Of a stretch of DNA of 64,000 nucleotides, positions 37,955-46,165 are shown in pieces. The translations under genes and the position numbers were made by a program. Every line of letters begins with the position of its first letter. Positions within the stretch are counted from its first letter, which is position 1. A model generated the notes under the pieces. It made no database searches. It had not been told where the DNA came from and saw only the letters and a list, made by a program, of their open reading frames with translations. This stretch comes from Nitrospiria bacterium (lineage in GTDB: Bacteria; Nitrospirota; UBA9217): assembly GCA_919902495.1 (NCBI GenBank), contig CAKKRC010000038.1, positions 18,586 to 82,585 of the forward strand, in the 5' to 3' direction.

Positions 37955-38851
37955 ATGGACCGCAGAAAATTCCTGAAGACCGCAGCTGTAGGTAGCATCG
38001 GACTTTCCCTTCCCGCAATCGATCCCTTTGACGCGCTCGCCGCATCCTCTCATCCCGACCTGGCTGTTGTGCAGGGTCAGTCACCGGAGAAGATCGTACG
38101 CGCCGCCATCGACGCGCTGGGAGGCATCAAACGGTTCATCAGCCGCGGCGATGTCGTGGTCGTCAAGCCGAACATCGCCTGGGACCGCGTTCCCGAGCAG
38201 GCGGGCAACACGAACCCCGAGGTCGTCGCGGCCGTGGTGAGGCTCTGCTATGAGGCAGGGGCGAAGAAGGTGAAGGTCTTTGACCGGCCGGTGAACGATC
38301 CCCGGCGGTGCTATGTCCAGAGCGGGATCGAGGCCGCTGCCCGGCAGGCCGGGGCCGAGGTGAGCTTCATGGACGACCGCAAGTTCAAGGACATGGCCAT
38401 CAACGGCCTGGCGCTCAAGACGTGGCCGCTGTATGCGGAAATATTCGAGGCCGACAAGGTCATCAATGTCCCCATCGCCAAGCACCACGGACTTGCCAAG
38501 CTCACAATGTCCATGAAGAACTGGATGGGCATGATGGGCGGCTCCCGCCGGATGATCCACCAGAAGCTGGACGAGAGCCTCGTGGACCTCGCCATGAAGG
38601 CCAAACCCTGCCTCACCATCCTCGACGCGGTCCGCATCCTGACCGACAACGGGCCGCAGGGCGGAGACCTCAAGGACGTGAAGAAGCTCGACATCGTGAT
38701 CGCCGGAGTGGACCAGGTGGCCATCGACGCCTACGGTGCCACGCTCTTCGGCATGAAGGGGAGCGACCTTGGCTATGTGCGGCTCGCGGCGGAGCACAAG
38801 TTCGGCGTGATGGACCTGAACAGGCTGAGCATCAAGAAGATCAGCGTTTAA
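37955..38851 (+). CDS. DUF362 protein with Tat signal
   Basis: 298 residues. The N terminus RRKFLKTAAVGSIGLSLPA is a twin-arginine-type signal, so the protein is exported folded. The body (VVVKPNIAWDRVPEQAGNTNPEVVAAVV, INVPIAKHHGLAKLTMSMKNWMG) is typical of DUF362, a family of unknown reaction often linked with ferredoxins. No cysteine cluster is visible. A NapH/NapG-like Fe-S membrane protein follows 0.8 kb downstream, suggesting shared redox chemistry; the toxin-like pair between them looks inserted. Start ATG has GAGGTG upstream. Confidence 0.85.
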   Translation: MDRRKFLKTAAVGSIGLSLPAIDPFDALAASSHPDLAVVQGQSPEKIVRAAIDALGGIKRFISRGDVVVVKPNIAWDRVPEQAGNTNPEVVAAVVRLCYEAGAKKVKVFDRPVNDPRRCYVQSGIEAAARQAGAEVSFMDDRKFKDMAINGLALKTWPLYAEIFEADKVINVPIAKHHGLAKLTMSMKNWMGMMGGSRRMIHQKLDESLVDLAMKAKPCLTILDAVRILTDNGPQGGDLKDVKKLDIVIAGVDQVAIDAYGATLFGMKGSDLGYVRLAAEHKFGVMDLNRLSIKKISV

Positions 38852-38946
38852 ATTGCAATTCCCTGGAGCTTGCGCCTGAAATTCCGTTGATAGAACGTCA
38901 TTAATGTGCTAAAGTTCCATAGAAGTCCGCAGGGAGGAATATCCAC

Positions 38947-39159
38947 ATGAAGGCAGTGAGCAGCCTGAAAATAGACAAATCTTTTGTCACCGTTTCCCGG
39001 CTGACCGATATTCCGGATGATAAAACATACTGGCTTTCTAAAACCCCCTACGAGCGAATGCAGGCAGTCGACACCCTCCGGCGACTCAATTATGGCGAAC
39101 GTCAATCTACCGCCCGACTTCAAAGAATTCTTGAGATTACTCAACGCGAATCGCGTTGA
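38947..39159 (+). CDS. small partner of a nucleotidyltransferase, possible antitoxin
   Basis: 70 residues, GGGAGGA before the ATG. The pattern DDKTYWLSKTPYERMQAVDTLRRLNYG followed by RLQRILE is seen in short proteins encoded before DUF6036/MNT-like nucleotidyltransferases. It overlaps the next gene by 68 bases in another frame. A toxin-antitoxin role is inferred from this family pairing only. Confidence 0.65.
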   Translation: MKAVSSLKIDKSFVTVSRLTDIPDDKTYWLSKTPYERMQAVDTLRRLNYGERQSTARLQRILEITQRESR

Positions 39160-39541
39160 GTATCTGCTCATCGGCGGCTACGCGGTGGCCTATCATGGCT
39201 ACCCACGCGCAACCGCCGACATGGATCTCTGGATCGCCTTACACCCCCGCAACGCAGAGACAGTTGTTTCCGTTCTAAAGAAATTCGGCTTCAACACTCC
39301 CCAGCTTACTCCAGGCCTGTTTATGCAGGAAGATCAGATCATTCGGATGGGTTTGCCGCCGGTCCGGATCGGGATAGCGACGTCGATCTCCGGCGTAAAC
39401 TTCGATGAGTGCTGGTCCGCGCGGATCGTCGATGTCCTGGATGATGTGGAAGTCAATGTCATCAGTCTCGACGATCTCAAACGAAATAAAAAGTCCGCGG
39501 GACGGCACAAGGACCTTGACGACCTGGAGAACTTGCCGTAA
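39092..39541 (+). CDS. nucleotidyltransferase-fold protein (DUF6036/AbiEii-like)
   Basis: 149 residues from ATG 39092 (MANVNLPPDF). The core VEYLLIGGYAVAYHGYPRATADMDLWI holds the GG-x(n)-D-x-D pattern of nucleotidyltransferases; the C terminus has a helical basic segment ending in HKDLDDLENLP. Related proteins act as AMP- or NMP-transferring toxins or antitoxins. It overlaps the preceding small gene. Unlike the other pairs of this window, I found no duplicated upstream gene end after it. Confidence 0.8.
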   Translation: MANVNLPPDFKEFLRLLNANRVEYLLIGGYAVAYHGYPRATADMDLWIALHPRNAETVVSVLKKFGFNTPQLTPGLFMQEDQIIRMGLPPVRIGIATSISGVNFDECWSARIVDVLDDVEVNVISLDDLKRNKKSAGRHKDLDDLENLP

Positions 39542-39660
39542 AGCTTCATATGAAAGTGTTCAGGCGAATACGCATCATCACTCCCCGTGACTTTGAAATG
39601 CTTTTTGGTAGTTGAGAAAATAATATTTCAACAAAGAGAAAATGGAGCCAGGTAGTACTC

Positions 39661-41307
39661 ATGCGCATTGTTACTATTCAAAACCTTCGCAGGATAACCC
39701 AGGGCCTCTTCTTGCTTCTTTTTCTCTTCCTCTTCATTCAGACGGAATCGAAGGGGAATGACGAACTGGGCTATCCGGTGCGGCTCTTTCTCGACTTCGA
39801 CCCGCTCATCCTCGTCACGACGCTTCTTTCCGCCCATGCCGTCGCAAAGGCATTTCTTTTGTCTCTCATCGTAATTGTCCTGACGCTGCTGCTGGGCAGG
39901 ATCTTCTGCGGGTGGGTCTGCCCGCTCGGCACGCTGAACAATCTGGTCGGCATGCTCAACAAGCGCAGATCATCGAAGACGACCCCCCTTTCTCCCCCCT
40001 TACCAAGGGGGGACTTAAGGGGGGTGAGTGCAAGGGGGAAGGGAAGCGGGGTGGGTTCTCGTGGTGGGCAGCTGCCGAACTGGCACCGCGTGAAGTACTT
40101 TATCCTCATCGGCATGCTCGCCTCCGCCGTGTTCACGCTCCAGCCCGTCGGCATCATGGACCCCATCTCGCTGCTGATCAGGTCGTTCTCCCTGAGCATC
40201 TATCCTCTGTTCAATTACGCGGTCCGGTCGACATTCGACACGATCTATGCGGTCAACCCCTCCGGGATCGCGGCAGCCACGGAGCCGGTCTATACGGTGC
40301 TCAAGAAGAGCGTCTTGTCTTTCAATCAGGCGTTCTACAATCAGAGCGTATTCATCGGGGTGCTCTTCCTCACGGTCCTTGGCCTCAATCTCGTGGAGAA
40401 GCGGTTCTGGTGCCGGTACCTCTGCCCGCTCGGCGCGCTGCTGGGGCTGTTGTCCCGCTTCTCGTTCCTGAAGCGGAGCGTGAGCGAAGGGTGCACGGAA
40501 TGCGGTGCCTGCGCAGGAGTTTGCCAGGGTGCATCGACACCGGATGTGAAGGGACAGTGGAAGGACGCGGAGTGCTACTATTGCTGGAACTGCGATGACG
40601 TATGTCCAAACAACGCAGTCTCCTTCGGGTTCTCGGGAAAGAAGATGACACCCGCCATGGACCTCGGCAGGCGACGGCTGGTCGTTTCGGCGCTGTCGGG
40701 CATCGCTGCGGTCCCCTTGCTCAGGATAACGCCTCTCGGCATGGCGAACGCGAAAGATCCTATCCTGCTCCGGCCGCCGGGATCGCTTGAAGAAAAGGAA
40801 TTCCTCGCCCGGTGCGTCAAGTGCGGCGAGTGTATGAAGGTCTGCATCACGAACGGACTCCAGCCGACTTTGATGGAGGCCGGGCTAGAAGGGATCTGGT
40901 CGCCGACGCTTGTGCCGCGCATAGGCTACTGCGAGTACCGCTGCACGCTTTGCGGACAGGTCTGTCCCACGGGCGCCATCAAGAAGCTCACCCTCAAGGA
41001 GAAGGCGAAGGTCAAGATAGGGCTGGCTTTTATCGAAAAAGGGAGGTGCCTTCCCTGGGCGCACGCGATACCGTGCATCATGTGCGAGGAGGTCTGTCCC
41101 ACGCCGAAGAAGGCTATCTGGTTCGATAAGGTACAGGTGCGCGACCGGAAGGGGAAGATGATCTCACTCCAGCAGCCGCGCGTGGACCTCGAGCTCTGCA
41201 TCGGCTGCGGCATCTGCGAGACGAAGTGCCCGGTGCTCGGACGGCCGGCGATCTACGTTTCGAACGTGGGAGAGAGCAGGTCGAAGGAGAACCAGCTGCT
41301 GCTTTAG
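39661..41307 (+). CDS. NapH-NapG-like fusion: polytopic 4Fe-4S membrane protein
   Basis: 548 residues. N-terminal half: about five membrane helices with the NapH-type motifs CGWVCPLG (83-90) and CRYLCPLG (251-258), then ferredoxin clusters CTECGACAGVC and CYYCWNCDDVCP. After an internal twin-arginine-like string GRRRLVVSALSGIAA (336-350) comes a NapG-like part with clusters CVKCGECMKVC, CRYTLCGQVCP-type (CTLCGQVCP), CIMCEEVCP and CIGCGICETKCP. Such proteins pass electrons from quinol across the membrane. The fusion and internal RR are unusual. A CCCCCTTA-type repeat is inserted in frame after the first helix pair (about residues 107-137). Confidence 0.88.
   Translation: MRIVTIQNLRRITQGLFLLLFLFLFIQTESKGNDELGYPVRLFLDFDPLILVTTLLSAHAVAKAFLLSLIVIVLTLLLGRIFCGWVCPLGTLNNLVGMLNKRRSSKTTPLSPPLPRGDLRGVSARGKGSGVGSRGGQLPNWHRVKYFILIGMLASAVFTLQPVGIMDPISLLIRSFSLSIYPLFNYAVRSTFDTIYAVNPSGIAAATEPVYTVLKKSVLSFNQAFYNQSVFIGVLFLTVLGLNLVEKRFWCRYLCPLGALLGLLSRFSFLKRSVSEGCTECGACAGVCQGASTPDVKGQWKDAECYYCWNCDDVCPNNAVSFGFSGKKMTPAMDLGRRRLVVSALSGIAAVPLLRITPLGMANAKDPILLRPPGSLEEKEFLARCVKCGECMKVCITNGLQPTLMEAGLEGIWSPTLVPRIGYCEYRCTLCGQVCPTGAIKKLTLKEKAKVKIGLAFIEKGRCLPWAHAIPCIMCEEVCPTPKKAIWFDKVQVRDRKGKMISLQQPRVDLELCIGCGICETKCPVLGRPAIYVSNVGESRSKENQLLL
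39982..40030. repeat. CCCCCTTA-type palindromic repeat in frame in the NapH-like gene
   Basis: CCCCCCTTACCAAGGGGGGA (39994-40013) with flanking C-runs and G-runs. It codes for a Pro/Gly/Arg-rich loop (PLSPPLPRGDLRGVS) on the cytoplasmic or periplasmic side between helices. Confidence 0.8.
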
Positions 41308-41363
41308 TCCTTTCTTCGTGAAGGTGAAAAGTATTTTGAAGGTATTGTCACGAAAGCCCCACC

Positions 41364-41501
41364 TCAGATGTTCATTGCGCTCCTCTCTTCTTCGCGGTAA
41401 GATACCATCAGGTCCATATAGTAATTGGTGAACACGGTGAGAGCGACTGCCGCGTTCCGGCTCCACTTGTTCAGTCCATGAATAAAGGTGCGCTTCAGCA
41501 T
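41364..41501 (-). CDS. possible 45-residue protein, antisense to the start of the DUF3786 gene
   Basis: The frame opens at ATG 41501 and ends with TGA at 41364, reading LKRTFIHGLNKWSRNAAV, then ALTVFTNYYMDLMVSYREEE and RSAMNI. Composition is protein-like with a central hydrophobic stretch, unlike most antisense readings here. Its ATG overlaps the ATG of the divergent DUF3786 gene by two bases. It could be a small membrane-associated protein or the tail of a lost gene. No homologue is known to me. Confidence 0.35.
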   Translation of the reverse strand: MLKRTFIHGLNKWSRNAAVALTVFTNYYMDLMVSYREEERSAMNI

Positions 41502-42321
41502 GTCCAGGATCACCACCCCGATTCAGATTTATAAATTTCTGCCGAAGACCAATTGCGGAGAATGCGGGATCGTCACCTGTCTGGCCTTTGCCGTATCGGT
41601 CATCAAGCAGGAAAAACGGCTTTCCGACTGCCCGTACCTGGATAAAGACACTGTCGCACAATATGAAGGAAAGATCGACAGGCCGGTAAATATGGAGGGC
41701 ATTAGGGAAGAACAGCTGAAAGAGCTCAAGAAGGCGATCTCACAGATCGACCTGCCTTCGCGGGCAGAGCTGTTGGGAGGCAGGAGCACCGGCGAGACGC
41801 TGGTCATCCGGTGCCTCGGCAAGGATTTTGAGATCGACCGATACGGCAATGTCCTTTCGCAATGCCATACCCATGCATGGTTCTCGCTCCCCCTGCTCGA
41901 TTATGTTCTTCACAGCAGGGGAGAGGAGATCTCCGGCAGGTGGGTCCCTTTCAGGGAACTGGAAAAGGGAGCGACGTGGAGCGGTCTGTTCGAACAGCGA
42001 TGCGAGAAACCGCTGAAACAGATCGCCGACGCCTATAGCGACCTTTTCGAGGACCTGGTGCGCATGTTCAGCGGCACGTCAGCGTTCAATAAGTTCAACG
42101 CCGATATCTCCGTGGTCCTCTACCCCCTTCCGAAAGTGCCGGTCCTGATATGCTATTGGAAATCTGAGGATGATATCGAATCCAAGCTTCACGTTTTCTT
42201 CGATGATACCGCGGAAAAGAACCTCCCTGTTGATTCGCTCTTCACGCTCGGGACCGGAATTGTTCGTATGCTCGAAAAGATCATGCATAGACACACTGAC
42301 GGGAAGAGTGAATTGTCGTAA
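41500..42321 (+). CDS. DUF3786 protein with N-terminal 4Fe-4S domain
   Basis: 273 residues from ATG 41500, with AAAGGTG ten bases before it; GTG at 41488 is less likely. Residues 5-50 contain KTNCGECGIVTCLAFA and DCPYL, the four-cysteine Fe-S domain also found in CdhD/AcsC corrinoid proteins. The rest (HTHAWFSLPLLDYVLHSRGEEISGRWVPFREL, then VPVLICYWKSEDDIESKLHVFFDDTAE) is DUF3786-like. Function is unknown; such proteins occur in anaerobes. It follows the NapH-like gene on the same strand, 190 bases on. Confidence 0.8.
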   Translation: MSRITTPIQIYKFLPKTNCGECGIVTCLAFAVSVIKQEKRLSDCPYLDKDTVAQYEGKIDRPVNMEGIREEQLKELKKAISQIDLPSRAELLGGRSTGETLVIRCLGKDFEIDRYGNVLSQCHTHAWFSLPLLDYVLHSRGEEISGRWVPFRELEKGATWSGLFEQRCEKPLKQIADAYSDLFEDLVRMFSGTSAFNKFNADISVVLYPLPKVPVLICYWKSEDDIESKLHVFFDDTAEKNLPVDSLFTLGTGIVRMLEKIMHRHTDGKSELS

Positions 42322-42331
42322 CGGATGTTCA

Positions 42332-42537
42332 TTAGTTACTAAAGAAGCAAATTCTACTTAAAACGGCAAGATTTTTTCTCGCAAAGGCGCAAACCAGACG
42401 CAAAGACACCAAGGTCGCAAAGAAAGTCAATGTCCATTGGTTTAAGAACAAGGATTTAAGGATTTCCTTTGCGTCCTTTGCGGCTTTGCGAGAGATGCTT
42501 TTTGCTTCTGTTTATGGGTCTGGCTTGTTCGTGTTAA
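42332..42537. repeat. dispersed hairpin element, copy 4 of 4
   Basis: Begins TTAGTTACTAAAGAAGCAAA (42332), matching copy 1. The far end TCTGGCTTGTTCGTGTTAAG (42520-42539) is a degenerate complement of the CCCTAACCCGGACAAGCC end. Arms CTCGCAAAGGCGCAAACC and TTTGCGGCTTTGCGAGAG. It lies 11 bases after the DUF3786 stop and 48 bases before yaeQ. Confidence 0.75.
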
Positions 42538-42584
42538 GTTTGTTGTTGAAATGCACAAATAGCTTCAACAGGGGAACGTACTTT

Positions 42585-43133
42585 ATGGCGTTGAAATCCA
42601 CGATCTTCAAAGCGGACCTGCAGATCTCCGATCTGGGCCGCAACTATTACCATGACCACAGCCTTACCATCGCGCGCCATCCGTCGGAGAACGACGAGCG
42701 CCTGATGGTCCGCGTGCTGGCCTTTGCCCTGCACGCCGACGAAGCGCTGGTCTTTGCCAACGGAATGGGGACCGATGACGAGCCCGCTCTCTGGCAGAAG
42801 GACCTCACCGGCTCCATCGAGCTCTGGATCGAGGTGGGTCAGCCTGACGAGAAACGCGTCCGCAGGGCCTGCGGACGCGCGCGGCAGGTGATCATCTACA
42901 GCTACGGAGGCCATGGGGCCGACGTGTGGCTGGACCGGATGAACAGCGACCGCGATCGAGCCAGGAACTTGACGGTGGTATCGCTGCCGGGGTCCTCCAC
43001 CAAGGCGCTGGCAGCGCTTGTTCAGCGCAGCATGCGTCTGCAGATCACCATCCAGGACGGACAGGTCTGGATGGGCGACGGCAAGGAAACCGTGCATATT
43101 GAAATGCCCGCCGCAACAGTCCCGCGAGACTAA
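42585..43133 (+). CDS. yaeQ: YaeQ family protein
   Basis: 182 residues from ATG 42585 (MALKSTIFKADL) with GGGGA upstream. The start ALKSTIFKADLQISDLGRNYYHDHSLTIARHPSENDERLMVRVLAFAL and the tail TIQDGQVWMGDG match YaeQ across its whole length, which has a PD-(D/E)xK nuclease-like fold of unknown role. Its last 87 bases are repeated at 44031-44117, beyond the HicBA pair. Confidence 0.92.
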   Translation: MALKSTIFKADLQISDLGRNYYHDHSLTIARHPSENDERLMVRVLAFALHADEALVFANGMGTDDEPALWQKDLTGSIELWIEVGQPDEKRVRRACGRARQVIIYSYGGHGADVWLDRMNSDRDRARNLTVVSLPGSSTKALAALVQRSMRLQITIQDGQVWMGDGKETVHIEMPAATVPRD

Positions 43134-43228
43134 AGGCGCCCTTACGGGAAGAACGCTTTTACGGATTCCGCCCTAGTTCCCTAGTTCCTGCGCACCGTCC
43201 CGAAAGTTCGTCTTACTTACTGTTTTTA

Positions 43229-43252
43229 ATCCCCTCGAATTCGAGGGGATTA
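43229..43252. terminator. perfect 24-base palindrome after yaeQ
   Basis: AATCCCCTCGAATTCGAGGGGATT, preceded by TTTTT. It may act as a terminator or protein-binding palindrome before hicBA. There is no loop in the DNA form and no long T run after it on the plus strand, so termination is uncertain. Confidence 0.45.
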
Positions 43253-43396
43253 CATTGAAGTCATTCAACCCGACCTACCGGCTCAATCCGCTTTACCGGC
43301 CATAGGCTTGTGTAAGTTACCTCTTGCGTTTTCCGGATGATTGTCATAATCTGTAAATAACGGGCTGCTGAAAATAATTGCGGAGAGGTGGCGCGA

Positions 43397-43609
43397 ATGC
43401 GAAGCGAATTTACAGCTATCGTGAAGCAGGATGGCGAGTGGTGGATCGGATGGATCGAGGAACTCACCGGCGTAAATTGCCAGGAACATACCAGAGATGA
43501 ACTCATGGAGAGCCTCAGGGTAACGCTAAAAGAAGCTCTGGAATTAAACAAACAAGAGGCGCTTGCGGCTGCCGGGGCCGGCTTCCTTGAAGAAACAATT
43601 GCGGTATGA
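43397..43609 (+). CDS. hicB: HicB-like antitoxin
   Basis: 70 residues from ATG 43397, GGAGAGG eight bases before. The sequence FTAIVKQDGEWWIGWIEELTGVNCQEHTRDELMESLRVTLKEAL is the partial RNase H-like HicB fold (an early strand, then the EE-x-x-G turn and a helix). It overlaps the next gene by four bases. No DNA-binding tail is evident. Confidence 0.88.
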   Translation: MRSEFTAIVKQDGEWWIGWIEELTGVNCQEHTRDELMESLRVTLKEALELNKQEALAAAGAGFLEETIAV

Positions 43610-43794
43610 AGAGAGAAAACCTGCCGAGGCATCTGCGCTCGCATGGGTGCGAGCTGCTGCGGGAAGGCGGCAGGCACTCATGGTGGGTAAACCAGAGACT
43701 CAATAAGCGTTCAGCGGTGCCTCGTCATCGTGAAATCAGCGATATTCTTGCAAATAAGATATGCAAAGATCTCGGAATTGATCCGGCCAAGTAA
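43606..43794 (+). CDS. hicA: HicA-like mRNA interferase toxin
   Basis: 62 residues. It has the HicA dsRBD-like fold pattern: HLRSHGCELLREGGRHSWWVN with the conserved Gly and catalytic His, then SAVPRHREISDILANKICKDLGI. HicA toxins cut mRNA and are held inactive by HicB. The ATG overlaps the hicB TGA. The hicBA pair is followed by the yaeQ 3'-end copy. Confidence 0.9.
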   Translation: MKRENLPRHLRSHGCELLREGGRHSWWVNQRLNKRSAVPRHREISDILANKICKDLGIDPAK

Positions 43795-44030
43795 TCATTG
43801 ATTCAAACCCCTTCACAGCTTATCACGACAGCATAATTCTAAAAATACGTAAATCACCCTGCCCTTCCAAATCATTTTACACACATTGAAATGATCAAAT
43901 TTAATCCGCAATGGCCATGGTGATGCCGGGTTTCGCGCAAGGAAGCTCTACCCGACCTACGCACTATTTGCCAGGTATCATCGCCTATTCGGACGCGGTC
44001 CGGAAGGCAAGGCCGGACAAGAAGGTTCTC

Positions 44031-44117
44031 ACCATCCAGGATGGACAGGTCTGGATGGGCGACGGTAAGGATACCGTGCATTTTGAAATGTCTGCTGCAG
44101 TAGTCCCGCGAGACTAA
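44031..44117 (+). pseudogene. second copy of the yaeQ 3' end
   Basis: Matches 43047-43133 over 87 bases with about nine differences and no gaps by eye, most of them silent. It ends at the same stop after VPRD. It continues an open frame from 43911 which upstream is unlike YaeQ and contains a GTAGGTCGGGT-type palindromic remnant. The mostly silent divergence suggests it came from a different yaeQ allele, not a fresh duplication. Confidence 0.85.
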
Positions 44118-44445
44118 CAGGTTGTTGAAAAAGAGATCGAAGGGCTGAAAACGCACACTAAAGGGTGCGGCTATCTTGCGAAAAGCAATGCGTTAGGATT
44201 TGGTAGCCGTCCCGCTTTGCGGGGCGATATTGGTTTTGAACTGTCTCCTAGCGTCATCCCCCGTCCCCGCGTCACCCTGTCTCCGTGTCCCCGTGTCGGT
44301 TTTCTTCCCGATCCCCCCTCGTACCCGACCAGCCATATCTATTTTTTGCCACGATGGATAGTTTATGGTACTCTTTCAACAACGGAATTCTCCCGGACAG
44401 TGACACAATAAATCCATTCTGTTTCATACCAGGAAAGGTCCATCA
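44118..44445. other. non-coding spacer before pyk
   Basis: About 330 bases with no convincing gene. It contains a small hairpin CCCGCTTTGCGGG (44210-44222), a run of CCCCGTGTC-like words (44255-44300) and a promoter-like pair described separately. Confidence 0.6.
44346..44374 (+). promoter_or_regulatory. possible pyk promoter
   Basis: TTGCCA (44346-44351), 17-base spacer, TACTCT (44369-44374), about 70 bases before the pyk ATG. Both boxes match the sigma-70 consensus only partly. Confidence 0.4.
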
Positions 44446-45939
44446 ATGAAGACTGACAAGGGATCGTCGGACAAAAACCAGCATTTTGATCTTGGGCTGA
44501 AGCACAAGTATCTTTATTTCAGGCGGACCAAGATCATCGCCACCATCGGGCCTGCCTCATCGTCGCCGGACATGATCAGAGGGCTGATCCTCAAAGGCCT
44601 CAATGTCGCGCGCATCAATTTCTCTCACGGCAAACCGGAGGAGCATCTCCGCACGATCCGGACGATCCGGAAGATATCCGCGCACCTGCGCATGCCCGTA
44701 GCGATCCTCGGCGATCTTTGCGGTCCCAAGATACGGGTAGGCAGGTTCAGGGGCGACGCGGTCACGCTGAGGACAGGTTCCGCCGTCACGATCACGGTCG
44801 AGCCGGTCATCGGCCATGAAACGCTCATTCCTTGCCAGTACAAACGACTGATCGCGGAAGTGTCCCTCAACGATCAGATCCTGCTCGATGACGGCAACCT
44901 CGAGCTGAAGGTCACGGGGAAGGCTGGCGGCAGGGTCCAGGCGCGGGTGGTGCGGGGCGGCGTCCTCAAGAACAATAAAGGCATGAACCTGCCCGATACG
45001 ATGATGAACCTGCCGGCGCTGACCGCGAAGGACCGGAAGGACGCGGCCTATTGCATCAAGGGCGGCGTCGACTATATCGCGCTCTCCTTCGTGCGGAAGG
45101 CCCGGGACATTGTGGCGTTGAAAAGCCTGCTGGCCCGCAAGAAGGCCGACATCGCCGTGATCGCGAAGATCGAAAAGCCCGAGGCCCTCAGGAATATCGA
45201 GGACATCATTGCAGCCGCCGACGGCATCATGATCGCCCGGGGGGACCTGGGTGTCGAACTGCCGGCCAAGAAGATACCTTTCATCCAGGACAAGCTGATC
45301 GAGACCTGCATCGCGTATCGGAAACCGGTCATCGTCGCCACCCAGATGCTCGAGAGCATGATCGAGCATTCGCGGCCGACGCGCGCCGAGGTCACCGATG
45401 TTTCGGCGGCCTGCCTCTCCGGCGCCGACGCGGTGATGCTGTCCGGGGAGACCGCCTCGGGGAAGTATCCGCTCGAGGCGCTTGAGACGATGGACGCGAT
45501 CCTGCGGGAGACCGAATCCTACCGCTTCTTTTCCCGGGGAGGGCTTTTCCGGGACCCGCTTACCCATCGCGGCAGCGGCGTCCAGGACGCGGTCAGCGCG
45601 GCGATCGCCCAGCTGTCCCGGGACCTGATGGTGCGGTGCATCGTCGTTGAGACGCGGACCGGGCGGACCGCATTCGTTATCTCATCGGACCGGCCGTCCT
45701 CGCCGATCATCGTCCTGACGCCGTCCGAATCCGTCCTGCGGAGGCTCCAGCTGATCTGGGGCGTCGTCCCTCACCTCATCGGCGGCAGTCGGTTCCATGT
45801 CGACAAGAGCATCGCCTTCGCGGAATCCTTCATGAAGGGGCTGAAACTGGCGGGGAGCGGCGATTACCTGCTCATGGTCCGGGGGATCGGCTACAAGAAG
45901 ACCGATATCCAGTCGATCACGGTCCACCAGATGTCATGA
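44446..45939 (+). CDS. pyk: pyruvate kinase
   Basis: 497 residues, full length. It converts phosphoenolpyruvate and ADP to pyruvate and ATP. Motifs: RTKIIATIGPASSSP, NVARINFSHG, the catalytic-lysine region VIAKIEKPEAL, MIARGDLGVEL, PVIVATQMLESMIEH and DAVMLSGETASGKYP. The N terminus has a 20-residue charged extension. AAAGG lies before the ATG. Monocistronic by context; a strong terminator-like hairpin lies about 105 bases after the stop. Confidence 0.95.
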   Translation: MKTDKGSSDKNQHFDLGLKHKYLYFRRTKIIATIGPASSSPDMIRGLILKGLNVARINFSHGKPEEHLRTIRTIRKISAHLRMPVAILGDLCGPKIRVGRFRGDAVTLRTGSAVTITVEPVIGHETLIPCQYKRLIAEVSLNDQILLDDGNLELKVTGKAGGRVQARVVRGGVLKNNKGMNLPDTMMNLPALTAKDRKDAAYCIKGGVDYIALSFVRKARDIVALKSLLARKKADIAVIAKIEKPEALRNIEDIIAAADGIMIARGDLGVELPAKKIPFIQDKLIETCIAYRKPVIVATQMLESMIEHSRPTRAEVTDVSAACLSGADAVMLSGETASGKYPLEALETMDAILRETESYRFFSRGGLFRDPLTHRGSGVQDAVSAAIAQLSRDLMVRCIVVETRTGRTAFVISSDRPSSPIIVLTPSESVLRRLQLIWGVVPHLIGGSRFHVDKSIAFAESFMKGLKLAGSGDYLLMVRGIGYKKTDIQSITVHQMS

Positions 45940-46044
45940 CGCGTTTCACGGATGATCGCGATCCGCCTTTACCATACGTTGATTTGCTTCTTCAGCGTCC
46001 CGTAGTCTGCTGAAAAAGTCCCGAGATGAGAACCACCTCCCCAA

Positions 46045-46071
46045 CCCCTCCTTGGCAAGGAGGGGCTTTTT
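46045..46071 (+). terminator. rho-independent terminator-like hairpin after pyk
   Basis: CCCCTCCTT, GGC, AAGGAGGGG, then CTTTTT: a 9-base perfect stem, 3-base loop and T run. It is part of a larger CCCCTCC repeat cluster, so it may be both repeat and terminator. Confidence 0.7.
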
Positions 46072-46160
46072 CCTCCCCAAAGAATAACCCCTCCCCATCC
46101 CTCCCCTTAATTTAAGGGGAGGACAAAGGTGGGGTTAGTGATGGGGGAGGTTAGGTGGGG
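46072..46160. repeat. CCCCTCC/GGGGAGG palindromic repeat cluster
   Basis: CCTCCCCTTAATTTAAGGGG (46098-46117) and further GGGGAGG words up to the stop codon side of the PilZ gene. Same composition family as 20494-20610 and 27010-27033. Confidence 0.75.
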
Positions 46161-46165
46161 TGATT

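Noticed and set aside
38947..39541. Fifth case of the TA/3'-end duplication pattern behind the DUF362 gene
   Set aside because: No copy of the DUF362 3' end was found after 39541; the pair lacks the repeat seen at the other loci.
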